From: Niabella sp.
GTDB lineage: Bacteria; Bacteroidota; Bacteroidia; Chitinophagales; Chitinophagaceae
Length of the DNA stretch: 64,000 bases
Direction of reading: 5' to 3'
Assembly: GCA_027493055.1 (NCBI GenBank)
Contig: JAPUDO010000068.1
Span: 50,669-114,668, forward strand
The notes beneath the pieces are model-generated. The model was not told where the DNA came from, searched no databases, and was given only the letters and a program-made list of their open reading frames with translations. Positions 8,083 through 16,013 of the stretch are shown here, piece after piece; positions within the stretch are counted from its first letter, which is position 1, and the number at the start of each line of letters is the position of its first letter. The translations under genes and the position numbers were made by a program.

Positions 8083-8889
8083 ATGCAAGATTTAATTTTA
8101 GAGGCCTGGGCCGACAGGGAGCTATTGAAAACAAAAAAATACAGCGATGCCGTAAGAGAAGTAATTGAAGCGCTGGATAAAGGAAATTTGCGGGTTGCTG
8201 AAAAAGCAGAAAACAAATGGAAAGTTAACGAATGGGTGAAGCAGGCTATACTGATGTATTTTGCTATACAGCCTATGCAAACATGGGACATGCCGCCATT
8301 TGAGTTTTACGATAAAATGTTGCTGAAAAAAGATTATGAAAAGCTGGGCGTACGTGCGGTTCCTCATGCTGTAGCACGTTATGGCTCATACCTTGCCAGA
8401 AATGTAGTGCTGATGCCATCGTATGTGAACATCGGCGCTTATGTGGATGAAGGTACTATGGTGGACACCTGGGCAACGGTGGGCAGCTGTGCGCAAATTG
8501 GTAAAGGTGTGCACCTGAGTGGTGGCGTAGGTATTGGCGGGGTGCTGGAACCTTTGCAGGCAAGTCCGGTTATTATTGAAGATGGCTGTTTCCTGGGTAG
8601 CCGTTCTATAGTGGTAGAAGGTGTGATTGTAGAGAAAGAAGCAGTGCTTGGCGCCAATGTGGTACTTACCAAAAGCACAAGAATCATAGATGTAAGCAAA
8701 GAAGTAGGCATTGAGTCAAGAGGTCGCATTCCTGCACGTAGTGTGGTAATTCCGGGGAGCTATACCAAAAAATTTCCTGCGGGAGAATACCAGGTGCCCT
8801 GTGCCCTGATCATTGGGAAACGTAAAGCCAGTACAGACCTGAAGACCAGCCTGAACGATGCTTTGCGTGATTTTAACGTGAGTGTTTAG
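8083..8889 (+). CDS. dapD: 2,3,4,5-tetrahydropyridine-2,6-dicarboxylate N-succinyltransferase
   Basis: DapD (about 268 residues) transfers a succinyl group from succinyl-CoA to tetrahydrodipicolinate in the succinylase branch of diaminopimelate and lysine synthesis, and so supplies peptidoglycan. The N-terminal helical domain includes AWADRELL; the body is a left-handed beta helix made of hexapeptide repeats (residues about 100-230), with VNIGAYVDEGTMVDTWATVGS and GVHLSGGVGIGGVLEP, typical of DapD. Start at ATG 8083 is favoured by family alignment and by the promoter just upstream; a TTG at 8062 would lie inside the promoter. Confidence 0.95.
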   Translation: MQDLILEAWADRELLKTKKYSDAVREVIEALDKGNLRVAEKAENKWKVNEWVKQAILMYFAIQPMQTWDMPPFEFYDKMLLKKDYEKLGVRAVPHAVARYGSYLARNVVLMPSYVNIGAYVDEGTMVDTWATVGSCAQIGKGVHLSGGVGIGGVLEPLQASPVIIEDGCFLGSRSIVVEGVIVEKEAVLGANVVLTKSTRIIDVSKEVGIESRGRIPARSVVIPGSYTKKFPAGEYQVPCALIIGKRKASTDLKTSLNDALRDFNVSV

Positions 8890-9105
8890 TGTAGTTGACA
8901 GAGGACAGATGATAGTTGACGGATGAGGTAGAAGCTTCTTTTATTAAATCGTTGATATCACTTCTATTATCAGTTTTTCGTTGCCTTCCTAAATTCTTTC
9001 GGGATACTGCACAACATAAATAACCTTTAAGATGATAGTGAACAGGTAGCAGTCCGGAGTAAAAGATTGCATCTGTCATCTGTCATCTTTCAACTTAAAA
9101 TATCT
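8890..9105. repeat. Word-repeat tract between dapD and rsgA
   Basis: Two stretches of reiterated words flank an ordinary AT-rich segment: AGTTGACAGAGGACAGATGATAG-like words at about 8890-8930 and CATCTGTCATCTGTCATC-like words at 9070-9100. The second stretch is read in the rsgA frame. The words of the two stretches are roughly reverse complements (GACAGATGA / TCATCTGTC). Confidence 0.55.
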
Positions 9106-10035
9106 TTTATCAAGGCCCTTGTCTATAAATCAACCGGCAGCTGGTACACTGTAAAGGACGAACAGGGTAAGCTTCATAATGCCCGCATGAAAGGGGTGTT
9201 TAAGATAGATGATATTACCAGTACCAACCCCATTGCGGTGGGCGATGAAGTGACGATTGAAATAGAGAACGAAACGGAAGCTACGGCCACCATTACCGAA
9301 ATCCTGCCGCGCAGAAATTATATCAACCGGCAATCACCGCGTCAAAAATATCATCAGCATATTATTGCAGCCAATCTTGACCAGTCTTTACTGGTAGCCA
9401 CAATAAAAGATCCCAGAACCTCTCAGGGGTTTATTGACCGTTTTCTGGTGGTTTGCGAGATGTACCATGTTCCGGCTATTATCATTTTCAATAAAACTGA
9501 TATTTACCGGGACAAAGAATTCAGGAAGCTGGAAGCGCTGAGCAGCATGTACCGCTCTTTAAATTACCAGGTATTTGCTATCAGCGTGGAAAAGAACGAG
9601 GGGCTGGAAGCGCTGCATCAATTGTTAAAAGATAAGATTACTTTGGTAAGCGGGCATAGCGGTGTGGGCAAATCAACCTTTATTAATTATTTATTACCCG
9701 GACAGGAGATTAAAACCCAGGATGTAAGCGGATGGAGCGGCAAAGGGATGCACACCACTACTTTTGCTACTATGTACGATCTACCCGATAGCGGAAAGAT
9801 CATTGACACGCCGGGCATCAGGGAACTGGCTGTTGCTGGTTTGGACAAGGAAGAACTGTCTCATTATTTTCCTGAAATGCGTCACAGGCTTAACAACTGC
9901 CGCTATAATAATTGCATGCACATTAACGAGCCAGGTTGTGCCATTAAGCAGGCAGTAATAGATGGCGAAATATACGAAGACCGGTATGTGAGCTATGTGA
10001 ATATACTGGACAGTATGGAAAACAAAAATTACTGA
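9067..10035 (+). CDS. rsgA: Ribosome small subunit GTPase RsgA
   Basis: RsgA is a circularly permuted GTPase that helps late maturation of the 30S subunit. After an N-terminal OB domain (KSTGSWYTV through AVGDEVTIE), the G motifs appear in permuted order: G4 FNKTD, G1 GHSGVGKST, G3 DTPGIRE. A C-terminal zinc-binding region has C-R-Y-N-N-C-M-H-I-N-E-P-G-C. The start is unclear. The family normally begins at the residues IKALVYKS (ATC AAG at 9109), but there is no ATG, GTG or TTG there; the only common start in frame nearby is TTG 9067, which would translate part of a word-repeat tract. ATC or ATA initiation is an alternative. Confidence 0.9.
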   Translation: MHLSSVIFQLKISFIKALVYKSTGSWYTVKDEQGKLHNARMKGVFKIDDITSTNPIAVGDEVTIEIENETEATATITEILPRRNYINRQSPRQKYHQHIIAANLDQSLLVATIKDPRTSQGFIDRFLVVCEMYHVPAIIIFNKTDIYRDKEFRKLEALSSMYRSLNYQVFAISVEKNEGLEALHQLLKDKITLVSGHSGVGKSTFINYLLPGQEIKTQDVSGWSGKGMHTTTFATMYDLPDSGKIIDTPGIRELAVAGLDKEELSHYFPEMRHRLNNCRYNNCMHINEPGCAIKQAVIDGEIYEDRYVSYVNILDSMENKNY

Positions 10036-10060
10036 GTTCATGATATGAAAAACATGGCTG

Positions 10061-10108
10061 TGCGAGGCGTCGTCGCCTCGCATGCTTCTGCTGTCGCCTC
10101 CGGGCGAC
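10061..10108. repeat. Two-hairpin REP module, copy 1
   Basis: Hairpin one pairs TGCGAGGCG (10061-10069) with CGCCTCGCA (10074-10082) over the loop TCGT. Ten bases later hairpin two pairs GTCGCC (10093-10098) with GGCGAC (10103-10108) over TCCG. The same two-hairpin order and the same 10-base gap occur at 19240-19287. It lies between the convergent genes rsgA and the gamma-carbonic-anhydrase-like gene and could also end both transcripts, although no U tract is present. Confidence 0.75.
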
Positions 10109-10136
10109 ATATAACTACTCTGCCAATAAATATACG

Positions 10137-10670
10137 CTACTGCGGCGCTTCATTCACTCCATCAAACCAGCCGCTGTATTTTACATAATTATTAGCAATC
10201 CGGTTGATCTGGCCGCTCACCAGCTCCTCCGAAATACTTTTTACTTTTTTAGCGGGCACGCCTGCATAAATACTGCCTGCTTCGCAGATGGTATTTTCCA
10301 GAACAACGGCACCTGCGGCAATAATCGTATTGCTGTGCACCACAGCATTATCCATAACAATAGCGCCCATCCCAATTAATACATTATCATGCACCGTACA
10401 TCCGTGTACAATAGCATTATGTCCGATAGAAACATTGTTCCCGATGGTAGTGCCCGCACCCAGGTAAGTACAATGTATACAGGCGCCATCCTGTACATTC
10501 ACTTTATTACCCATCTTAATAAAATTCACATCGCCACGCAGCACTGCATTAAACCAGATGCTGCACTGATCGCCCATTTGTACATCACCTACAATAGTAG
10601 CATTAGGTGCAACAAAACAATCGGCTCCAAATTGGGGTTCTTTTCCTTCAACGGGTAATATTACCGGCAT
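10137..10670 (-). CDS. Gamma-carbonic-anhydrase-like hexapeptide-repeat protein
   Basis: This 177-residue protein folds as a left-handed beta helix made of hexapeptide repeats (APNATIVGDV, GCTVHDNVLIGMGAIVMDNAVV and others). Metal-ligand histidines expected for the gamma class are visible in ACIHCTY and in SIGHNAIVHG. Such YrdA/PaaY-like trimers are widespread; some bind zinc, but carbonic anhydrase activity is often unproven, so only the family is claimed. The start at 10670 is the family's usual position. An imperfect -7 box (TATCTTAG) lies upstream. Confidence 0.85.
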   Translation of the reverse strand: MPVILPVEGKEPQFGADCFVAPNATIVGDVQMGDQCSIWFNAVLRGDVNFIKMGNKVNVQDGACIHCTYLGAGTTIGNNVSIGHNAIVHGCTVHDNVLIGMGAIVMDNAVVHSNTIIAAGAVVLENTICEAGSIYAGVPAKKVKSISEELVSGQINRIANNYVKYSGWFDGVNEAPQ

Positions 10671-10787
10671 AACTTGTTTTTTGCTAAGATAATAAAATGA
10701 TAATCGCTGCGTGCACTCTCCTGATTTCGGCTGGGAACGGACCTTGCCACAAAACTTTTTGTGCTTCTCAAGGTTCAGACAATTAGT

Positions 10788-10795
10788 TACATTTG
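10788..10795 (+). promoter_or_regulatory. -7 box TACATTTG of the AmgK-like gene
   Basis: TACATTTG matches TAnnTTTG and ends four bases before the ATG at 10800, again suggesting a leaderless transcript. A TTTTTG lies further upstream but at a longer spacing than usual. Confidence 0.5.
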
Positions 10796-10799
10796 CCCG

Positions 10800-12284
10800 A
10801 TGCAGGAAAAAATAGATAAGATAAAAGAGTTATATAAAGAATGGAGCGGCCATGAGCCTGTTTCAATAGATATATTACCACAAGCGGGGAGCGAGCGCCG
10901 TTACTTCAGGCTTTGGAATGAAAATAAAGAACCGGTAATAGGTACACATGGCGCCAATATCCCGGAAAATGAGTCCTTCCTGTATTTTTCTGAACAGTTT
11001 TCAGCAAAAAAGTTACCGGTTGCCAATATTTATGCAGTCAGCAAAGACCGGCAGTTTTACCTGCAGGAAGATTTTGGCGATGTATCGCTGATCAGCCGGC
11101 TGGAAAAAGAAGGATATACGCCCGAAGTTTATGCCTTATTTAAGCAGAGCCTGGAAAAGCTGGCTAAGCTGCAGGTGGAAGGAGATAAAGGCCTGGATTA
11201 CAGCAAATGCCTTACCAACAGTGAGTTTGGAAAGCAGGCCATTATGGCGGATCTGCTGTATTTTAAGTATTACTTTTTAGACGCATTACGTAAACCGTAC
11301 GATAAGCAAAAGCTGATAGATGACTTTGAAGCGCTAAGCAATTATCTTACCCATACCGATCACAAATTCTTTATGTTCCGCGACTTTCAAAGCCGGAATA
11401 TACAGATAACACCTCCTCCTTCGGGGGAGTTAGAGGGGGCCGTACACTTCATCGACTACCAGGGCGGAATGAAAGGCGCGCCACAATATGATGTAGCCTC
11501 TTTATTGTGGCAGGCCCGTGCCGCATTGCCCGAAGACTGGAAGAAAGAGCTTTTGAAAGATTACATGACGGCGCTGGAACCCTTGCTGGACAAACCCTTG
11601 AACAGATCCAGCTTTAAAAGCCAGTATAATGGCTATGTATTGATAAGGTTGCTGCAGGTACTGGGCGCCTATGGCTTCAGGGGCCTGTTTGAAAGAAAGG
11701 CGCACTTCCTCACCAGCATACCTCTTGCATTAAAGAACTTAAAAGCATTTATAGAAACGCATCCAATGGGTATTTCAGTACCGGAATTTGATAGAATGTT
11801 ACAGCTATGCGTGGCCGATGAAATAATACAGCAGTTCACTCCCTTACAGGCAACAGCCGAAACCCCGCTTGTGGTAAAAGTGTGCAGCTTTTCTTTCAAA
11901 AAAGGGTTACCAATAGAAGATAAGGAGAATGGAGGGGGCTTTGTATTTGATTGCAGGGGCATATTAAACCCGGGGCGGGTAGAAAGTATGAAATGCCAGA
12001 CCGGCCGTGATAAGGAAGTGATACAGTTCTTAGAACAACAAACAAAAATGCCGGAGTTCTTAAATAGTGTATTTGATATTGTAGATATAAGTGTGGAAGA
12101 GTATATTAACCGTGGCTTCGACAGCTTATATGTAAGCTTTGGCTGCACCGGCGGCCAGCATCGCAGTGTATATGCTGCTGATGCTTTGGCAAGGCATTTG
12201 AAAAATAAGTTCAAGGTTAAAGTTGAACTGAACCATTGGGTGCAGGATGCAAAGGAGTGGGTCAATGAAAAGGTCAATAGCTAA
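10800..12284 (+). CDS. AmgK-like sugar kinase fused to a RapZ C-terminal domain
   Basis: This protein of about 494 residues joins two domains. Residues 1-340 form an aminoglycoside-phosphotransferase-type kinase with F-R-D-F-Q-S-R-N (catalytic loop) and HFIDYQGGMKG (metal-binding Asp), a pattern close to AmgK, the anomeric kinase that phosphorylates N-acetylmuramate. The catalytic-loop His is Phe here; Asp and Asn are kept. Residues about 365-490 match the RapZ C-terminal domain: SFSFKKGLP, FDCRGILNPG, the GCTGGQHRSVY motif and LARHL. In RapZ that region binds glucosamine-6-phosphate. A MurU-like gene follows after one intervening gene, so a role in cell-wall sugar recycling is inferred. A REP-like insertion encodes PPPSGELEG just before the metal-binding Asp. 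Confidence 0.82.
   Translation: MQEKIDKIKELYKEWSGHEPVSIDILPQAGSERRYFRLWNENKEPVIGTHGANIPENESFLYFSEQFSAKKLPVANIYAVSKDRQFYLQEDFGDVSLISRLEKEGYTPEVYALFKQSLEKLAKLQVEGDKGLDYSKCLTNSEFGKQAIMADLLYFKYYFLDALRKPYDKQKLIDDFEALSNYLTHTDHKFFMFRDFQSRNIQITPPPSGELEGAVHFIDYQGGMKGAPQYDVASLLWQARAALPEDWKKELLKDYMTALEPLLDKPLNRSSFKSQYNGYVLIRLLQVLGAYGFRGLFERKAHFLTSIPLALKNLKAFIETHPMGISVPEFDRMLQLCVADEIIQQFTPLQATAETPLVVKVCSFSFKKGLPIEDKENGGGFVFDCRGILNPGRVESMKCQTGRDKEVIQFLEQQTKMPEFLNSVFDIVDISVEEYINRGFDSLYVSFGCTGGQHRSVYAADALARHLKNKFKVKVELNHWVQDAKEWVNEKVNS
11412..11441. repeat. REP-like insertion inside the AmgK-like gene
   Basis: The string CCTCCTTCGGGGGAGTTAGA and the following GGGGGC is a self-complementary, GC-rich segment. 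It resembles intergenic REP-type sequences such as the CCTCCCC/GGGGAGG hairpin at 4005-4020. It is read in frame as PPPSGELEGA between the catalytic loop and HFIDY, where related kinases as I recall have a short turn. Confidence 0.5.
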
Positions 12285-12289
12285 TGGAC

Positions 12290-12730
12290 CATAGTCCATA
12301 GTTTTCACTAATTCAGGTTTTTCATGCCATTGAGTTTTATTGTATGGCGTTCAAATTTGAAAGTTTAAAAGTATGGCATCTGGCAGCAGATTTATCTAAT
12401 CAAGTTGATTTGCTTACTAAATCTTTTCCCGTTGAAGAAAGATATAGTTTGTCCAGCCAGATAAAACGAGCTGCTGATTCTGTTGCTTTAAATATAGCTG
12501 AAGGGTGTACTGGCCAAACAGATCCGGAGTTTAAAATATTTTTAGGTATTGCGCTCAGGTCAGCTATTGAAGTGGTTGCCGCGCTGCTTCTTGCAAAAGG
12601 CCGCGGTTATATTTCTGAAGAAACAAAGCAAAAATTTTATAACGAATACGAAATACTGTGTAAAATGATATCCGGCCTGAGAGAGTCTCTTTGACATGAA
12701 GGATGTCAGAAATTATAAGAAACTATGGAC
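12290..12730. repeat. Short inverted repeat flanking the four-helix-bundle gene
   Basis: TAGTCCATAGTT (about 12292-12303) and AACTATGGAC (12721-12730) are inverted relative to each other and bracket the four-helix-bundle gene. Words of the type GGACCATCGACTATCGACTATCG continue into the start of the next gene. Confidence 0.45.
12344..12694 (+). CDS. Four-helix-bundle protein (23S rRNA IVS family)
   Basis: This 116-residue protein belongs to the small four-helix-bundle family first found encoded in 23S rRNA intervening sequences. Family features are F-E-x-L-K-V-W near the start, YSLSSQIKRAADSVALNIAEG in the middle and a helical tail with KMISGL. The family forms pentamers and may bind nucleic acid; the function is unknown. 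The gene lies between the AmgK-like and MurU-like genes and is bracketed by a short inverted repeat, which suggests that it arrived as a unit. No promoter was recognised. Confidence 0.88.
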   Translation: MAFKFESLKVWHLAADLSNQVDLLTKSFPVEERYSLSSQIKRAADSVALNIAEGCTGQTDPEFKIFLGIALRSAIEVVAALLLAKGRGYISEETKQKFYNEYEILCKMISGLRESL

Positions 12731-13474
12731 CATCGACTATCGACTATCGACATTTTCCAGGCTCTCATCTTCTGCGCCGGCCTGGGCACCCGCTTCAAAC
12801 CGTGGACAGACAAGCATCCTAAAGCCTTGGCCGTGATCAACGGGAAGTCCCTGCTGCAGAGAAATGTTGAGTACCTGCAAGAGTATGGTATCAAAGAGGT
12901 GATTGTAAATGTGCATCATTTTGCTGATCAGATCGAAGAGGCAGTGAAGGAAAATAATAGCTGGGGGAGTCATATTATTATCAGTGATGAACGTGATGCC
13001 GTACTGGAAACCGGGGGCGGACTGCTTCATGCAAAGCATTTATTCAAACCGGGAGAAAAATTTATTACCTGCAATGCAGATATATTGACTGATCTGGACA
13101 TCAATCAACTACTTGCTTTTCACGAGGAGGAAAAGCCTTTGATCTCTTTTGCCGTAAGTAACAGGAAAACCTCCCGTAACTTATTGTTTGATGAAAATAA
13201 CAGGCTTTGCGGCTGGCGGAATAATACAACAGGAGAAGAAAAAATATCTGTGCCAAAAGAGAACCTGATAGCTAAAGCGTATGATTGCGTTGCGGTATTT
13301 GAATATGAAGTATTTAACCTGATCCGCTTCTCCGGAAAATTTTCTTTGATTGATCTGTACCTCGATCTGGCTAAAACCCAAAAGATAATGGGTTTTGACC
13401 ATAGCGGTGACAGATGGGTGGATGTAGGCAAACCGGAGAGCGTGGCTGTGGCTGAAGCGATGTTTCCTGAATAG
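12725..13474 (+). CDS. MurU-like sugar-1-phosphate nucleotidyltransferase
   Basis: This 249-residue nucleotidyltransferase has the N-terminal GLGTRFKPWT loop and HPKAL, the Rossmann-type signature of NTP-transferases, then NADIL for metal binding. Length and the lack of a C-terminal beta-helix resemble MurU, the N-acetylmuramate-1-phosphate uridylyltransferase that acts after AmgK; mannose-1-phosphate guanylyltransferase is the alternative. ATG 12725 gives a 12-residue extension (MDHRLSTIDIFQ) ahead of the usual family start ALIFCAG. That extension is encoded by a word-repeat tract. With the AmgK-RapZ fusion upstream, a route from free amino sugars to UDP-sugar precursors is likely. Confidence 0.8.
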   Translation: MDHRLSTIDIFQALIFCAGLGTRFKPWTDKHPKALAVINGKSLLQRNVEYLQEYGIKEVIVNVHHFADQIEEAVKENNSWGSHIIISDERDAVLETGGGLLHAKHLFKPGEKFITCNADILTDLDINQLLAFHEEEKPLISFAVSNRKTSRNLLFDENNRLCGWRNNTTGEEKISVPKENLIAKAYDCVAVFEYEVFNLIRFSGKFSLIDLYLDLAKTQKIMGFDHSGDRWVDVGKPESVAVAEAMFPE

Positions 13475-13489
13475 GTTATGAGTTAACAG

Positions 13490-13532
13490 GTTGAAAGGTT
13501 GACAAGTGCACAAACCTTATCAACCTTTCAAC
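13490..13532. terminator. Inverted repeat between convergent genes
   Basis: GTTGAAAGGTTGA (13490-13502) and TCAACCTTTCAAC (13520-13532) form a perfect 13-bp stem between the murU-like gene and the convergent M1 peptidase gene. It may work as a two-way terminator, though the T tracts are weak, and its words also resemble the other word-repeat tracts. Confidence 0.5.
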
Positions 13533-13554
13533 ATTTAAACCTTTTAACTACCCC

Positions 13555-15924
13555 CTACTTTGCCACCTGCATTGGATTTTTACCAGTGCTTTGTCCGCGG
13601 CGGGGACCTTCTTCCGTTTTTTTAGAAAAAGCTTTAAATCTTGTGGGTGCAGGCATGGCGCCCCAGGTATTGTTGGTTACATCAATATCGGCTGTTTCCT
13701 GTAGCGGATCTAATTGTATAGAGACTACTTCCTTATCCTTTACAAAGATTTTTTTTACTTTCTGCTCGTTGTGTCTCCATATTTGTGCAGGGATACGATT
13801 TATCTCTTTATTCCCGTCTTTATAGGTCCATTCAATAATGATGGGCATTACCAGGCCGCCTTTATTGCTAAAGCTGAGCTCGTAAAAGTATTTGTTGGCA
13901 AATTTTTCTTTAGCTTCAGAGGTTAATGCTGTAACAGTCATGGGCATATCCACAGTAAATGCCTGCGTGGTATCTACTTTCTCCATACCGCGTGCATAGC
14001 GCCAGTAAAAATCACGGGCTTCCGGGTTAACATCAGTATAAAAGCGGATGTTCTTGTCTTCCCGGTTGCGGATCTTTGAAATATCATCATAAGGATTGGT
14101 AGCCGGGGCTTCTATCTTTTTTTGCTCAGAAGTTGCTTCGGGCAGCTTGCTGTTAAGGTCTGCTTTTGCATATCTAACGGTGTCCAAAGAAATGTCAACC
14201 GGTTGTATGCCATAGAACCAGCCACGCCAGAACCAGTCCAGGTCCTCACCGCTGGCGTCTTCCATAGTGCGGAACAAGTCAGCAGGTGTGGGATGTTTGA
14301 AAGCCCAGCGACGCGCATACTCTTTAAATGCAAAGTCAAACAGCTCGCGGCCCATAATGGTTTCGCGTAAAATATTTAATGCCGTTGCCGGTTTAGTATA
14401 GGCATTCGGACCAAACCCAATGATATTTTCTGAATTGGTCATTATGGGTTCCAGCTGCTCTTTGGGTAATTTCATATAGTCCACAATAGCGCCGGCCCAG
14501 CCTTTTTTAGTAGGAAATTTATTATCCCATAGTTCTTCAGTAAGATACTCTACAAAGCTGTTCAGTCCTTCGTCCATCCAGCTCCACTGGCGTTCGTCAC
14601 TGTTTACGATCATAGGGAAAAAATTATGCCCCACCTCGTGTATAATCACGCCAAGCATCCCGTTCTTTACAGATTCGCTGTAAGTGCCGTCTTTCTCAGT
14701 TCGCCCATAGTTAAAACAGATCATGGGATATTCCATACCATTGGCGGCCTCCACGCTTTGGGCAACAGGGTAGGGATAAGGAAATGTAAAATCGGAGTAA
14801 GTTTTAATAGTATGCGCAACGGCAAGTGTTGAAAACTTTCTGTATAATGCATAGGCTTCTTTACCGTAAAAGCTCATGCACATGATCTTTTTACCGTTTA
14901 CCAGCTGCGGCATGGCATCCCATATAAATTTCCGGGAGGATGTCCAGGCAAAATCCCTCACATTATCAGCTTTGAATATCCAGGTTTTGGTTTTGCTGCT
15001 TTTATTTTTTTCGGCAGCAGTGGCCTCAGCAAGCGTTACAATTTCAACAGGCTCTTTTGCCTTTGCCGCCTGGTTGTAACGGGCCATGCGGGCAGGACTC
15101 AGCACCTCCGCATAGTTCTGACATTCGCCGGTAGCTCCAACAATATGATCAGCAGGAACCGTCATCTGAACCATGTAATTACCAAAGGTTAAAGCAAACT
15201 CCCCGCGGCCTGTAAACTGGTGGTTTTGCCATCCCTGGAAATCGCTGTACACGCATACGCGGGGAAACCACTGCGCTATGGTGTACAGATTATTGCCATC
15301 TTCTGCAAAATGCTCGTAACCACCCCGGCCTCCATCCTTCATCCGGTCAGTGATTTTGTACGACCAGTCTATTTTGACAATAAATCTCTGGCCGGGTTTC
15401 AAAGGAGTGGGCAAATCTACCCGCATCATGGTTTTGTTGATCGTATATTTTAATGCCATGCCGTTGGCATCAGTGATCTTTTTTATTGTAACGCCTTTGC
15501 CGTTATCCACTTTGCCGGCGTCCTCCTCTATTGTTTGTAATGCAGCATCGGTAAGCTCCTGCGGCATTTGAGACGACTTTTGATAGTTGGCATTATTAAT
15601 ATTGCTATGTTCATTTTCATCTAACTGGAACCAGATATAGGCAAGCACATCCGGCGAATTATTGAAATAATCCAGTGTTTCGCTTCCTGTTAAAATATTA
15701 TTTTTTTCATCCAGCGCGCATTTTATATCATAATCACAACGCTGCTGCCAGTATTTGGGGCCGGGTGCGCCGCTGGCTGTACGGTATTCATTAGGAGTGG
15801 GTAAAATAGTACCCAGTTGCTCAAATTTATTCCCGTGATTGCTGGTGGGGTTATTCTGGATATCCTGAGCAAAGGAAGATGCATATAATCCTAAGCCGGC
15901 AATGAATAAAAATAATTTATACAT
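13555..15924 (-). CDS. Secreted M1-family zinc metallopeptidase
   Basis: The product of about 789 residues has a signal peptide (MYKLFLFIAGLGLYASSFAQ) and the gluzincin catalytic site HEVGH followed after 18 residues by the third ligand Glu in WMDEGLNSF. An M1-type N-terminal beta domain precedes the site; the canonical GAMEN exopeptidase motif appears as N-G-M-E-Y. It should be a periplasmic or surface aminopeptidase-like enzyme of unknown substrate. ATG 15924 was chosen because it starts the signal peptide; an upstream ATG at 15981 would hide it. A paralogue is encoded at 17243-19177. Confidence 0.88.
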   Translation of the reverse strand: MYKLFLFIAGLGLYASSFAQDIQNNPTSNHGNKFEQLGTILPTPNEYRTASGAPGPKYWQQRCDYDIKCALDEKNNILTGSETLDYFNNSPDVLAYIWFQLDENEHSNINNANYQKSSQMPQELTDAALQTIEEDAGKVDNGKGVTIKKITDANGMALKYTINKTMMRVDLPTPLKPGQRFIVKIDWSYKITDRMKDGGRGGYEHFAEDGNNLYTIAQWFPRVCVYSDFQGWQNHQFTGRGEFALTFGNYMVQMTVPADHIVGATGECQNYAEVLSPARMARYNQAAKAKEPVEIVTLAEATAAEKNKSSKTKTWIFKADNVRDFAWTSSRKFIWDAMPQLVNGKKIMCMSFYGKEAYALYRKFSTLAVAHTIKTYSDFTFPYPYPVAQSVEAANGMEYPMICFNYGRTEKDGTYSESVKNGMLGVIIHEVGHNFFPMIVNSDERQWSWMDEGLNSFVEYLTEELWDNKFPTKKGWAGAIVDYMKLPKEQLEPIMTNSENIIGFGPNAYTKPATALNILRETIMGRELFDFAFKEYARRWAFKHPTPADLFRTMEDASGEDLDWFWRGWFYGIQPVDISLDTVRYAKADLNSKLPEATSEQKKIEAPATNPYDDISKIRNREDKNIRFYTDVNPEARDFYWRYARGMEKVDTTQAFTVDMPMTVTALTSEAKEKFANKYFYELSFSNKGGLVMPIIIEWTYKDGNKEINRIPAQIWRHNEQKVKKIFVKDKEVVSIQLDPLQETADIDVTNNTWGAMPAPTRFKAFSKKTEEGPRRGQSTGKNPMQVAK

Positions 15925-16013
15925 ACTACTTGTTATGTGCGTTATAGTTAGATAATAATTCTGTTCATAGTCAATGGGCATTAACTATTAATCTTTTGCC
16001 GGGGATAAAAAAA

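Noticed and set aside
13555..15571. Plus-strand open frames inside the first M1 peptidase gene
   Set aside because: They arise from the codon bias of the minus-strand gene; the peptidase motifs are unambiguous.
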